DNA from: Gordius sp. MW1
Lineage: Eukaryota; Nematomorpha; Gordioida; Gordea; Gordiidae
Length of the DNA: 64,000 nt
NCBI GenBank assembly: GCA_964036665.1
Contig: OZ038528.1
Coordinates: forward strand, 15,608,245 to 15,672,244
Direction of reading: 5' to 3'
Below the pieces are notes generated by a model. It was not told where the DNA came from, searched no databases, and saw only the letters and a program-made list of their open reading frames with translations. The position numbers and the translations under genes are program-made. Shown here in pieces: positions 1-11,300 of this stretch (positions within the stretch are counted from its first letter, which is position 1; the number at the start of each line of letters is the position of its first letter).

Positions 1-721
1 GCGTGCGAAATGTCAGCCCATCGATTTTCATAGTTTAGCGTGTCTGCTTCATCTAAAGATTTTCTAATATGATCACCATGTCTCTTCCATAATGCCCCAT
101 TATCCATTTCTACCATGTACGATACTGGGCCTAAGATTTTTACTATTTTTCCCGTTACCCATAATTTATCATTAGTTGTGAAAGTTCTAACCCACACTCT
201 ATCTCCAATTATAAATTTCCGTTTGATGGGTGCCAACTCGTCTTTGTCAAGACCAGCTACATGTGGGTTGAGTAAATTTAATGGACCGATTGGTTGTATT
301 TTGATTAATAGATTGGCTGGAGTTAATCCAGTTGTTGGGTGAATGGTACTCCTTTAAGAAAACAGAAAGTTATATAATTTATCGTTTTTAAAATTCTTAG
401 TTTTTTTAAGAACTCCTTAAATGTTCGGACGAAACGTTCAGCTTCTCCGTTGGATCGAGGATGATACGGGCTGGATAAGGCGTTACGAATGTTATTTGTT
501 TTGCAGTATGTTTTAAATTCGGCGCTTGTAAATTGAGGTCAATTGTCTGTAGCCAGGGTGCTAGGTACTCCGAACCTTAAGAAAATAGCTTCGAGAGCGT
601 TAATAGTGCTTGACGTTGTTATCGTTGTCATAGGGATCACCTCGGGCCATTTACTGTAGGCGTCAATTAAAATTAGGTAATAATACCCATTTGGTCCGCA
701 AAAATCTGCATGTAACCTAGA
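1..721 (-). pseudogene. Integrase core and C-terminal domain of Ty3/gypsy element
   Basis: The minus-strand translation shows the DDE integrase: first Asp in LHADFCGPNG (about 690-720), second Asp in ATDN (about 540-555) followed by a TGA at 539-541 where the family has Gly-Pro-Gln-Phe, and the Glu in [10 protein letters not shown] (about 430-460). A frameshift follows near 350. The C-terminal part (about 60-240) has the GDRVWVR and GPVSYMVEMDNG features usual for gypsy integrases. The core nonsense codon alone would inactivate it. Confidence 0.85.
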
Positions 722-1678
722 CTATGGTTTTCCCGGGTTTTCCCATTTTTGCGTAGCTAATTCGGTTGTGCCAGTGAACCATTGTTGACAATACGCACAG
801 TTTTGAACATAACCTTCTATATCTTTATCAATACCCAGAGATGTTGACAAGCCAAAATTTTTGAGCGATTCATGCCTGGGTGTCCTAAGTGGATTAGTTT
901 CAGAATGGTTTGCCTTAATCCTTGAGGAATAATAATTCGGTATCCCCAAAATATGTAGCCTTTTAAGGTGGTGAGTTCTCTTTGCCGTTGTTGGTAAACA
1001 ACTAGGTCTGGAGTAACTTTCTTCGGCCAGCCATGGAGTACATAGTTGTAGACTTGTCCCAGGATAGGATCTACGAGTATGACGCTCTATGTCGGCGGAT
1101 GTAATGGGGAATTGTTGGAATGGTTCTTCATAAATGGTGTGTAAATCATCTTCTTCTCCTTGTTCTAGCGTTTCTTCAGATTGTATCGGAAGTCTGGATA
1201 ACATATCAGCTTGTGTATTTTCCTTGCCAATTTTGTACTTTATGGTATAATAAGGTGTTGTTAGCAAGGTCCATTTCTGAAGTCTCACTGAAACGCCTTG
1301 TGATACATTTTTATTCGGGTTGAATATTGATATTAATGGTTTGTGATTTGTAAGTAATGTAAAATGGAGGCCATATAAATATTCCTTAAATATATTAAAA
1401 GCATAAATGATGGCTAAAGCTTCTTTTTCAATCTGGCTATAATTTCTTTCAGCAGCATTAAGGGTCCGGGACGCAAAGGCAATAGGGTGATGATAACCTT
1501 TAATTTCGTGGGAAAGTACTGCCCCGAGTCCCTCAGAGGAAGCATCCGTCGAGAGTATTAACGGTAACTCAGGGTCAAAATGTTTTAATATCGGGGCCTT
1601 GATAATGGCTTTTTTAATGTTTTTGAATGCATTTGTACAGTCTATGGACCAATTCCAAGTTACAGTTTTCCTTAGCAA
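722..1678 (-). pseudogene. RT connection, RNase H and integrase zinc-binding region
   Basis: A 318-codon open frame starts with the end of the RT domain. It continues through RNase H, with catalytic features LSTDASSEGLGAVLS, the E of YSQIEKEALA and the D of the AFNIFKEYLYG/TNHKPL block, and ends with IGKENTQADMLSRLP. Beyond about 1,000 it enters the integrase HHCC region in the wrong frame. An LGHPGMNRSKIL-type peptide lies in a neighbouring frame (about 850-890) and the CAYCQQW cysteines are back in frame near 790. A TAG at 722-724 separates it from the integrase core. Confidence 0.85.
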
Positions 1679-2353
1679 TTTATAAAGCAGTTGTGCTAAA
1701 GTAGAGAAATTTTTTATGAATTTCGCTTAGTATGTTGCCATGCCTAAAAAGGATTGTAATTCTTTTATTTTAGTTGGGGCGGGTGCTGCTAAAATGGCTT
1801 TAATATTTTTGTCAGTGGTAAAAATTCCGTCTTTACTAATGGTATGACCTAAATATTCCTCTTTTTTTCCAAAAATTTACACTCCCCTAATTTTAGTTTT
1901 AGGCCTGTTTTTTCCAATTCTTTAAAAACTTTTTCCAATTTTTGATTATGGTCCTCTATTGTCTTGCCAGCTATAATGATGTCATCTAGGTAAACTACTA
2001 TTCCCTTATTATTTCTAAATAATGAATCCATAAATCTTTGGAAAATAGCTGGGGCCGAGGCTATGCCAAAAGGTAATTTAGTATATTTAAAAAGCCCCTA
2101 TGCGTATTAATTGCCAATAAGTTTTGAGAATTTTCGCTAACTTTTATTTGGAAATAGGCGTCCTTAAGGTCCAAAACGGAAAAATATCTAAAACCGCCTA
2201 GTTGAGCAAAAATATCTTGAATACGTGGTAAAGGATATTTTTCAATTAACAGGTGCTTGTTTAAATCACGGAAGTCGCCACAAATACGGATGTTTCCATT
2301 ATTTTTAATGACAGTTACAATAGGAGCAGCGTGTTCAGCGTATTTTATTGGTT
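1679..2353 (-). pseudogene. Reverse transcriptase of Ty3/gypsy element
   Basis: Conserved RT blocks are visible in more than one frame: a CGDFRDLNKHL block (about 2,240-2,280), an LDLKDAYFQIKV block (about 2,140-2,180) and the catalytic YLDDI motif (about 1,985-2,000). Both metal-binding aspartates of YLDD are intact, but frameshifts near 2,090 and 1,860 and a stop just before the RNase H frame disable the protein. It would have copied the element RNA into DNA. Confidence 0.85.
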
Positions 2354-3640
2354 TTAAGATACCTTCTTAACTAACCTATCTAATTCTTCGTCAATTTTGG
2401 GTTTTAACATATAGGGAATAGGTATAGGACGGAAAAAACGTGGACATAACTCATTTTTTAAATTAAGCTTTGCTTCATACCCGACTACCCCTCCCAGTTT
2501 ATTTTCAAATAACACCGGATATTTTTTAACAATATTGTTGGTTACTACATCATCGTTGGTATGATTAATCTCGTATCGTTGGAAAGGTTTGTTTTGCTCC
2601 CAATCCTCAGCTAGTTGACGTAATATGTGTGGAAATATCCTCAACCAGTCTCTTCCCAAAATGTTTTGCCCGTTCCCCTCAGCAACGTAAAGCAAGAGTT
2701 GGTGGGTTGCGTCCTCTTCTTGCACGATTTCTCTTGCCGATCCCTTTAGCGGTATAGACGAACCATCATAACCCCTTAACTCGGTACAACACGATTGAGT
2801 TGTAAGGTGGGCCCCATTGAGAGAATTAATCAAGGTGACCGCTGATCCGGTGTCAATTTCAAAATTAAGAATACGGTCATTTACCTTCAAAGCATAGCAT
2901 GGTCGCAACGAGTCTCTTAAATGGAAATAATCTAATGAGGAAACCTGTTTGACACGGCATATCTTTCTGATATGGCCTTGGGTATGGCATTTATAACACG
3001 TCGCAAAACGGAATTTACAGTTGACTCGAAGGTGGTTCCCCCCACAGGCGAAACATTTCAAATTTGATGCTGGGTGTTTGTTAGTTACTGTATGAACAGG
3101 TTCCAATTGTTGGGTCAACATATGGCTTTGGAATCTTGCCCGCTCCATTGATCTCGCAATATCTAATGCCCCTTGCCATGTCAGATTATCTATAATCAAT
3201 AGGCGCTCCACAATCTTGTTATTATGTAACCCCGCCACGAACCGATCCCTTAGGTTTTCCTCGAGAGAGGCACCAAAGTTGCAATTGGTAGATATACCTT
3301 TCAGTTTAGCTGCAAAGGAATCAATATTTTCACCTTCTACTTGTACGCATTTGTGGAACTTATATCTGTGGACAATAGCACTCAGAGAGGGAGCGAAGAA
3401 ACTTTTTAAGGTTGCAACTATTTCTTCGAACGTCTTTTGTAACGGGTCCGAAGGAGAAAGAAGATTGATCAGTAATTCATAATTATCCGACCCACATACT
3501 GTAAGGAAAAGTGATTTCTTATCGCCACCAACTACTAAATGGTAATGGTTAAATTGGGATACGTATAGATCGATATTATCCGAAGGACTAAGGGTGGAAA
3601 GTAAGCGAAGAAGACGACCGCGCCATTTTTGCGTCTTGAT
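2354..3640 (-). pseudogene. gag-protease region of Ty3/gypsy element
   Basis: The frame is open from about 3,620 to 2,354. It contains a gag-like stretch (about 3,240-3,620), then two CCHC-type zinc knuckles (CFACGGNHLRVNC and CYKCHTQGHIRKIC, about 2,950-3,070), then an aspartic protease with the catalytic motif FEIDTGSAVTLIN (about 2,820-2,865). The knuckles bind genomic RNA, and the protease would process the polyprotein. A frameshift lies near 3,590-3,640, where an ATG sits in a different frame from the gag-like peptide. The end of this frame enters the start of the reverse transcriptase. Confidence 0.85.
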
Positions 3641-3650
3641 ATATTTATTG

Positions 3651-3829
3651 ATGGATCTTAACTACAAACCACGAAGACTGAATAACTATTAGCGATTTTT
3701 GTAAGGGTAAGAACGCGTGATGGTGGGGTGATTGTGTGATAGTGCCGTGATAATGAATATAATTTGAATAAACATAATTTGAATAAACGCGCATGGTGCA
3801 GTTGCAGTATACAACACATAGGTAATTAT
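3651..3829. other. Unassigned sequence between retrotransposon and array
   Basis: No coding signal was recognised. The stretch holds a short AT-rich direct repeat (ataatttgaataaac, twice near 3,755-3,795) and could be the leader or 5' LTR remnant of the neighbouring element, but no second LTR is available for comparison. Confidence 0.3.
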
Positions 3830-5140
3830 CAATGTTAACCCAATATAGCATTTCAAAAACGAAACAAAAAATTTATATTCACGTTTTGGTCAATGGTCAT
3901 TTTATTCATTGGTCAGTAGCCAGCGGACAGCCAAGAAGTCATATTATCAATGGTATTAGCAAGAACAATATATTAATTAAAAAAATACAAAAAATTTGCC
4001 CTCTCCGGGATTCGAACCCACATCAGAAGAGGCATCGCCTTTGTGGGGGGGGGCACAGGGAACCATATCAGTGGAGGCATAGGCCATTGTAAGGGGGGCA
4101 TAGGTAATTATCAATGTTAACCCAATATAATATAGCATTTCAAAAACAAAAAAATTCGATTTTTACTTTGGCCAAGGGTGATTTTTTACATTGGTCTGTA
4201 GCCAAGACACGGTAAAAACGATATAAATACATAAGAGACGAAAAAAAACAAAAAAAAATTTCGAATCACAATTTGGCTAATGGTCATTTTTTTTATTGGT
4301 CAGTAGCCAGGACACGGCCAAAAAGTCATATTATCAATGGTATTAACAATACCAATATATTAGTTTAAAAAAAATTTGCCCTTTCCAGGATTTGAACAAA
4401 CATCAGTAGGCATAAGCCTTTGTAGGGGGGGGGGACACAGGGACTTATATCAGTAGAGGCGTAAGGGGGGCAAAGGTAATTATCAATGTTAACCCAATAT
4501 AGCATTTCAAAAACAAAAAAAAATTTCGATTCATACTTTGGCCAATGGTCATTTTATTTATTGGTCAGTAGCCAGCGGACGGCCAAGAAGTCAGGTATTA
4601 GCAAGAACAATATATTAATTAAAAAAAATACAAAAAGTTTGCCCTCTCCGGGATTCGAACCCACATCAGAAGAGGCATAAGCCTTTGTGGAGGGGGGGCT
4701 CAGGGACCCATATTAGTAGAGGCATAGGCCCTTATAGGGGGGGCATAGGTAATTATCAATGTTAACCTAATATAGCGATTCAAAAAACGAAAAAAAAAAT
4801 TTCGATTTATACTTTGGCCAAGGGTCATTTTTTTATTGGTCAGTAGCCAAGACACGGTCAAAAACGATATAAATACAAAAGAGACGAAAAAAAACGAAAA
4901 AAAAATTCGATTCACAATTTGGTCAATGGTCATTTTTCTCATTGGTCAGTAGCCAGGACACGGGCAAAAAGTCATATTATCAATGTTATTAATAAGAACA
5001 ATATATTAATTTAATTTTCAAAAAAAATTTTGCCCTATCCGGGTATCGAACCAGTAATTAAACACTTTGTTTAGACGGACGGACGGACAACGGACAAACG
5101 GACAATAAAAAGCGAGCCCATAAATTGCATAGGAATTAAT
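3830..5140 (+). repeat. Mosaic satellite array 1 (forward)
   Basis: Five to six units share the core tttggccaatggtcattt followed by cattggtcagtagccag. Two linkers alternate. The long one has gtcatattatcaatggtatt, a tRNA-like B box in reverse (gggattcgaaccc) and twofold 'cagtagaggcataggc' blocks. The short one has acggtcaaaaacgatataaa and gagacgaaaaaaaacg. The array ends with aaaaagcgagcccataaattgc at 5,107-5,128. Short open frames inside follow the repeat and are not genes. Confidence 0.85.
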
Positions 5141-7050
5141 TAAGTTTTTTTAATTATTAAAAAACACATTATAAAAACAACTTTTATTTTTAATTTGCAC
5201 ATACATTTGAAAATTTTTTTTTAAGACACTTACAAAAAAACACACATTTAAAATAAAAATATTAAATAGGGCCTTCAGCCCTGATGGGAAGGGGGAGGGT
5301 GGAAGGGAAGGGGGGAGGGATGTGCAGGAGAGAAGGGGGAACAAAACTCATCTATACGCATCCGGCACATTTGCCAACTGCTCAAACGTTTTATAAAGCG
5401 CATTTTGGTACATTTAAAAATTATCAAATATATGAAATAAAAGTCATATAAACAACATTTTTTTATTAATTAAAAATAATGTTTTTTATATAACCTTATT
5501 TAAAAGTTATAATATAAGTAAGTATAGGTGTAAGAGTATAATATTATAGCATAATAATAAACGCTTATATTTTGGTTTACTCACCTAGGCTTTGATTTTA
5601 TTATTTGTGTAATAATAATTATATCTATTTATATTGCAATAAGATTTTGATATCATGAAAAGTTTGTTTTGAGAAAGATTAAATATATATTTGAATAATG
5701 AATCATCTTTCATACATTTTTTATCTTAGAAAAGGTAAAATGAGAATAAAATTGTAATGCAAATTTCACAATAAACTTTTATATTTGTTAATAGCCATAT
5801 AGCTTGAGTACATTACAGTAAATGCTGAAAAGATCTAAGAAATAACTACATGTGCACAACAAATTGTAATGCAAATTTGACAATTAAATAATGAGTCTTT
5901 TATCATAGTTTTTTATATAAAAAGTTAATTTAGATTTTATTAGTGATCTAATTTAAATATACAAATATCATCTTTTTACTTTTAGAAAGCTATATATAGT
6001 TTATCATGTGTGTAAACAAATACTATCAATTGCTTCTGACAAATGGATATGTGATGAAGGTGATATTGAAATTCCCTACTTGTAGTTCTTACTCATTTAC
6101 ATTCAAAATATATGTATGATCATGTAGCTTTGCCACCTTAATTTAATGCATTCAAATGTTCTATTATTAATAATACACCTTAATTGAACATCTCATATTC
6201 ATTTTCTTGAGGTGATATCAAGATATATTACCTCAATATACCATAAATAGCTCCTAATGGTTAAATATTAACTCTGTTAGTTCACATACATACACTTTAG
6301 CACATCCATTATTGTTCATAAAATTTATAAATCCACATTTTGCAAAAACCTATAAACATGATTACTGGCAATATTAAATCCATAATTAGTTAGCTGTTTG
6401 ATATAATAGTTCCTAACATATTTAGTATGTTGTTATTATATCAACCATAGAATTAAAGTTATCTTTGTTATGAGCAAAATTAGTCACATAGGGATGCACT
6501 TTTAAAGTTAAACTGAAATCTCATTTGTTAATAGTATACTGATACAGTTATAATTGTTGATAGTTGTGGGGGGTTAATTGTTAGAAAAACTAAATTTTTA
6601 CATTTAAAAAATGAAATAACTCCAATAACTTGTTACTATAACTTACAGACTGTAATAATTTATAACATTAAGTGATGAAAATTATGAGCAATAACTTATA
6701 TTGGACACAATCACATAAGTTAAAAACTTTATTGCAAATTAAGACAATCCTTTTTAATATTAACAAAACATCAAAAAATAGAGTTTACAAATTGCACAAC
6801 GTAAATTATGAATATTATATATTGAAAGCACAAACTATGGGATGTAAAAATGGTGGGAGGCAAGGCAGGAGCAAACTGAGAACTACCAGAGGCACAATCT
6901 ATAAGGATTATAAAGTATTTTTTTTAAACTTACAACTATGGGGAGGCTATAAGAAATAAAATTAAATTCTAATAGTTAACTCTAAACTTACTTGTTATAT
7001 TTTCAATGTTGAGGGTCTGCAATGGTGAACATGAAGGAATTTGAAAGGGT
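5141..7050. other. AT-rich stretch without recognisable genes
   Basis: Near 5,265-5,390 there is a degraded B repeat: gggccttcagccctg hairpin, a purine-rich GGGAAGGGGGAGGG tract, then catctatacgcatccgg. The rest is AT-rich with no coding motif, RNA gene or structured repeat that I could recognise. The small frame at 6,672-6,959 has no familiar domain. Confidence 0.6.
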
Positions 7051-7053
7051 AAG

Positions 7054-7293
7054 TTAAGGGAAGCTATAAGAAATAGAATTAAATTTTATATCATTACTTC
7101 TATGTGGGATATCGTCATGTTGGTGTGTCAGGTTAAATTGGGAATTATGATAATTAGCTCTAGCTCCACATTTTTGGGCCCTACATCTATAATATTCCTG
7201 CATTTCTTCCCCCACTTTTATATTGACGTATTGAAAATCACCAAATACCAGAATTGGTTTTTGATTTGGGGATAATATAAATTCAATAGACAT
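7054..7293 (-). pseudogene. FLYWCH-type zinc-finger fragment
   Basis: The 79-codon minus-strand frame contains a Cys-His pattern typical of FLYWCH fingers: a GDFQYVN start, YYRCRAQKCGARAN with the two cysteines, then NLTHQHD with the His-x-His pair. FLYWCH fingers occur in animal DNA-binding proteins and in MULE-related transposases. No further coding sequence is attached on either side, so this is either a transposon relic or one exon of an unrecognised gene. The flanks (6,940-6,960 and 7,065-7,085) repeat a ctataagaaata-type sequence. Confidence 0.55.
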
Positions 7294-7319
7294 GGAATAA
7301 TGATTAAGCGTAAAAGGAA

Positions 7320-7560
7320 ATGTTCAAAATGCGTGGGAATTAACCAAATGTTCAAAATGCGTGGGAATTAACGATCGTTAATAAGTTATTAACGATCGTT
7401 AATAATCTATTAACGATATAACGTTTGAGTAGTTGGTAATTGAGCATGTAGGCATCTATACTCCGTATAAACGTAGCATATTTGCTATGCAATTCATAGA
7501 AAGGTGGGAAAGGGTGAGAATGCCTATAGGGGGGTATTAAATGCAAAATGATTAGTTAAT
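7320..7560 (+). repeat. B repeat (forward copy, hairpin end missing)
   Basis: The copy carries the family landmarks catctatactccgtataaa, gtagcatatttgctatgcaa, agaaaggtgggaaaggg and the aatgcctataggggggtatt end. Its usual G/C hairpin and purine tract are replaced by a short tandem of gttaataa/ttaacgatcg units (7,365-7,420). The following 7,560-7,900 matches 27,600-27,890 in inverted orientation (for example tcaaaatgacgaaaggaacg), so the B repeat and array 2 seem to be parts of one larger element. Confidence 0.7.
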
Positions 7561-7899
7561 TATTTATACAAATATTTAAAAAGTTAAATTTTTGTAAAAC
7601 CTGCTATAAAACACTTATTAAAACTTTATTTATTTAGAAATAGGTTTTCTTTTATTCATTCTTATTTATCAACTTCTAAATTAATCAAAATGACGAAAGG
7701 AACGCAAATAGAAGGTATGACCTAGGAAAAGCCAATAGTCATCTTTCCAAAACGTACAACTTTCAATTTAGAGTTTTTTGGATAATGTATAAATTTAAAC
7801 GATTTGGTGTAGGCGACCAATAATTAGAATTATGACTAAAGACTCTATTTAAATCATACGCATATGTTATAAACAAGATATTAAAAAAACGAAAAAAAT

Positions 7900-9250
7900 T
7901 TCCAATCAAACCTTGGCCGTCATTTTCCAGCACTTTGGCCAGGGGCCATTTGTTCTAATGATTAGCAGACAGCCAAATAACTAGCCTATAAATATAATTA
8001 TAACTAGAAAAAAAATCGATTTAATCTCACTTTGGGCAATGGCCACTTTTTCCATTGGTCAGTAACCAGACGACTGCCAAATACTGGCCAATAATTATAA
8101 GCTAGAGAAAAAATTTGCTCATAATCTTACTTTGGCCAGTGGTCATTTTTTTTCATTGGTTAGTAGCCAGTAAACGGCCAAATAGCCTATATTTTAAATA
8201 TAGAAAAAAAAATTTGCTACACTTTGGCCAATGGTTATTTTTTTTCATTGGTCAGTAGCCAGTGCACGGTCAAAAAGGATATAAACACATAAGAGACAAA
8301 AAAAAATAAGTAAAAAATTTCGAATCACAATATGGCCAATGGTCAATTTATTCATAGGTCAGTAGCCAGCGGACGGTTAAAAAGTCATATTATCAATGGT
8401 ATTAACAAGAACAATATATTAATTAAAAAATAAAATAAAAAAATTTGCCCTCTCCGGGATTTGAACCCACATCAGTAGAGGCCTAAGCTTTTGTGGGGGG
8501 GGGCACAGTTATCCATATCTGTAGAGGCATAGACCCTTGTAGGGGGGGGGCATAGGTAATTATCAATGTTAACTTAATATACCGATTCAAAAAAAGAAAA
8601 AAAAATTTCAATTCTTGGCCAATGGTCATTTTTTTCATTGGTCAGTAGCCAGGACACGGCCAAAAAGGATATAAATACATAAGAGACGAGAAAAAACGAG
8701 AAAAAAAACTTCGATTCACAATTTGGCCAATGGTCATTTTTTTCATTGGTGAATAGCCCACCATCAGAAAGTCAAATTATCAATGGTATTAGCAAGAACA
8801 ATATATTAATTAAAAAAATAAAAAAAGTGCCCTGTCCGGGATTCGAACCAGCAATTAAGAATTTGCTCTCGCCGGGATTCGAAAAAACATCACTAGAGGC
8901 ATAAGCCTTTGTGGGGGGGCGCAGGGACCCATATCAGTAGAGGCATAGGCCCTAGTAAGGGGGGCATAAATAATTATCAATGTTAAACTAATATACCAAT
9001 TCAAAAACGAAACAAAAGATTTCGAATCACAATTTGGACAATGGTCACTTTTTTCATTGGTCAGTAGCCACCACAAGGTCAAAAAGTCATATTATCAATG
9101 GTATTAACAAGAATAATATATTAATTTAATTAAAAAAAAATTTGCCCTCTCCGGGTATTAAACCAGCAATTGAGATACATGTTGGACGGACAACGGACAA
9201 AAGACGGACGGACTGACACAAAAAGCGAGCCCGTATGCATAGCATCTAAA
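7900..9250 (+). repeat. Mosaic satellite array 2 (forward)
   Basis: Same core and linkers as array 1, with more divergent units at the left (7,905-8,230). The right end has aaaaagcgagcccg followed by tatgcatagcat, a damaged copy of the family terminus. B-box-like gggattcgaac occurs near 8,455, 8,838 and 8,873. Confidence 0.8.
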
Positions 9251-9477
9251 AGGCGAACAAAAAACTATGGCGATATGTGTAAACAATCAAGAACCGTTTT
9301 AGCCAACTTTTAAAGCAAATTATCTTCCTACCACTTTCTTCCTTTAACGATTGCTTGTGTTTTCCGGTTGAAAATATTCTTTCGACGGGAAAAATGATCC
9401 AGTAAGAAAGAAGATTTTTTGCCTATTTCGGGATGGTTGGAGAACGACGTTGATTCGATTTCCATTATTGTAAAGAC

Positions 9478-9663
9478 TCAACATTGGAGGCCTCACGTAG
9501 TTTGTGCAAAACTGAAGACTTCGCCTTGCCTCTTAATTGACGATCCAGTGTTGATACCTCGCTAGTTGATTCAAAATCGGGCTGACTTCCTATAGCAGTT
9601 TCCAAGTCATCTTTAATTTCTCTATAGCATATGCCATGTATTGGTGATAAACACTCAAATTTT
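9478..9663 (-). other. Isolated coding-like patch, function unknown
   Basis: On the minus strand a 62-codon frame runs between stops and reads as ordinary hydrophilic protein (KFECLSPIHGICYREIKDDL near its start, TLDRQLRGKAKSSVLHKLRE near its end). It begins after an AG that could be an acceptor (gtcgatttaag). I do not recognise the family. It could be one exon of a gene or a transposon relic; composition is the only evidence. Confidence 0.3.
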
Positions 9664-9714
9664 GAGCCTTAAATCGACGACACTCGCTAATATATCCTCT
9701 TATTGAATGCCATA

Positions 9715-10870
9715 TTAATTGCTATGCAATTTATGGGCTCGCTCTTTGTTGTCCGTCCTTTGTCTGTCCGTCCGTCCAACGTTCTTAATTGCTGGTTCGA
9801 TACCCGGAGAGGGCAAATTTTTTTAATTGCTATGCAATTTACGGGCTTGTTTTTTGGTGTCCGTTGTCCGCCCGTCCACCAAGTTATTTGCCCCAGCTTT
9901 CTGACCTGGAGATTCGAGTTCAATCCCAGGAGAGGACGAATATTTTTTTTTAAATTAAATTAATATTTTATTCTTGTTAATACCATTGATAAAATGACTT
10001 TTTGCCCGTCCGCTGGCTTCTGATCAATGAAAAAATGACCATTGGCCAAATAAATCGAATTTTTTTTTTCGTTTTTGAATTGGGTATATTAGGTTAACAT
10101 GGATAATTACCCTATGCCCTCCCCTACAAGGGCCTATGCCTCTACTGTATGGGTCCCTGTGCCCCTACAAAAGCATGTGCCTCTACTGATGTGGGTTCGA
10201 ATCCCGGCGAGGGCAAATTCTTAATTGCTAGTTCGAATCCCAAAGAGGGCAAAATTTTTAATTTTTTTTAAATTAAATATATCGTTCTTGTTAATACCAT
10301 TGATAATGTGACTTTTTGGCCGTCCGCTAGCTACTGACCAATGAAAAAAATGACCATTGGCCAAAGTATAAGTCGAAATTTTTTTTTCGTTTTTGAATTG
10401 GTTAACATTGATAATTACCCTGTGCCCTCCCCTACAGAAGCCTGTGCCTCTACTGATATGGGTCCCTGTGCTCCTACAAAAGCCTATGCCTCTACTAATG
10501 TGGGTTCGAATCCCGAAGAGGGCAAAATTTTTATTTATTTTTAAATTAAATTAATATATTGTTCTTGTTAATACCCTCGATAATATGACTTTTTAACAGT
10601 GTCCTGGCTATTGACCAATGAAAAAAATCACCATTGGCCAAATTGTGATTCGAAATTTTTTTTATTTTTTTTTAAATTAATATATTGTTTTTGTTAATAC
10701 CATTGATAATATGGCTTTTTGGCCGTTCGCTGGCTGCTGACCAATGGACAAAATCACCATTGGCCAAATTGTAATTCGAAAATTTTTTTTCTTCGTTTTT
10801 TTGGCTCGTATGTATTTATAGACCGTCTTGGTACTGACCAATAAAAAAATGACCATTGGCTAAATTATTT
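9715..10870 (-). repeat. Mosaic satellite array 3 (reverse)
   Basis: This array is inverted relative to array 2. It opens with ttgctatgcaatttatgggc at 9,720-9,739 followed by tcgctctttgttgtccgtcc, then units with gaccattggcc cores and gtgggttcgaatcccgg B boxes (near 10,190 and 10,500). It faces array 2 across about 470 bases. Confidence 0.85.
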
Positions 10871-10988
10871 TTAAGTAAAGGCTAAAATTTCAAAATGCTT
10901 TTCCCAAAATCATTATAAAATTAATACTGAAACAAATTCTTGAATATTTGATGTTCAAAAAACGCCTATTGCTGAATTATTTTAAATC

Positions 10989-11300
10989 AGTGGTTCTTAA
11001 CCTTTTTATATACGCGGCCCCCCAAATATTTTATAATTTTTTTGCGTCCCCCCATTTTTTTCATAAAAATTTATATTTGTTAAATTATCTATAATATATT
11101 GATTTTCTATTATTGTTTATTTTTATTATATAATAAACATAAAAAAAATCATAAAATTGCAGAAAATTTTGCAGCTGTGGCTAAAGGGTGTCGCTTAACA
11201 CCACCTCAATTTAATAACAATAAATTATAGCAATTAATAACATAAAATAAATTAACTTAATTATAAGGGGGGGGGCATGTGTCGTGTTTCTTGGAGGGGG
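10989..11300 (+). mobile_element. hAT-type terminal relic
   Basis: The sequence cagtggttcttaaccttttt at 10,989-11,008 is a typical terminus of Charlie-like hAT elements. AT-rich DNA and a G-run (11,268-11,300) follow. I found no matching inverted end nearby, so only one end survives. Inference from terminus resemblance. Confidence 0.45.

Larger units (their letters stand above)
1..3650 (-). mobile_element. Decayed Ty3/gypsy LTR retrotransposon, 3' end off window
   Basis: Reading the minus strand from about 3,640 down to 1, the domain order is gag zinc knuckles, protease, reverse transcriptase, RNase H and integrase, which is the Ty3/gypsy order. Frameshifts and stops break the reading frame in several places. 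No LTR could be identified: the 3' LTR would lie left of position 1, and the sequence right of 3,650 does not show an obvious 5' LTR. No envelope-like frame is seen. The element is almost certainly inactive. Confidence 0.9.

Noticed and set aside
1-3840. Intact retrovirus-like element with envelope
   Set aside because: No envelope frame, no identifiable LTR pair, and stops or frameshifts in RT and integrase. It is a decayed Ty3/gypsy copy.
3830-5140. CRISPR-like alternation of repeat and spacer
   Set aside because: The linkers are themselves repeats of three types, units are too long and variable, and no cas genes exist in this eukaryotic DNA.
10185-10215. tRNA genes suggested by ggttcgaatcccgg
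   Set aside because: Only the T-arm-like part is present. No acceptor pair, D arm or anticodon arm could be built.
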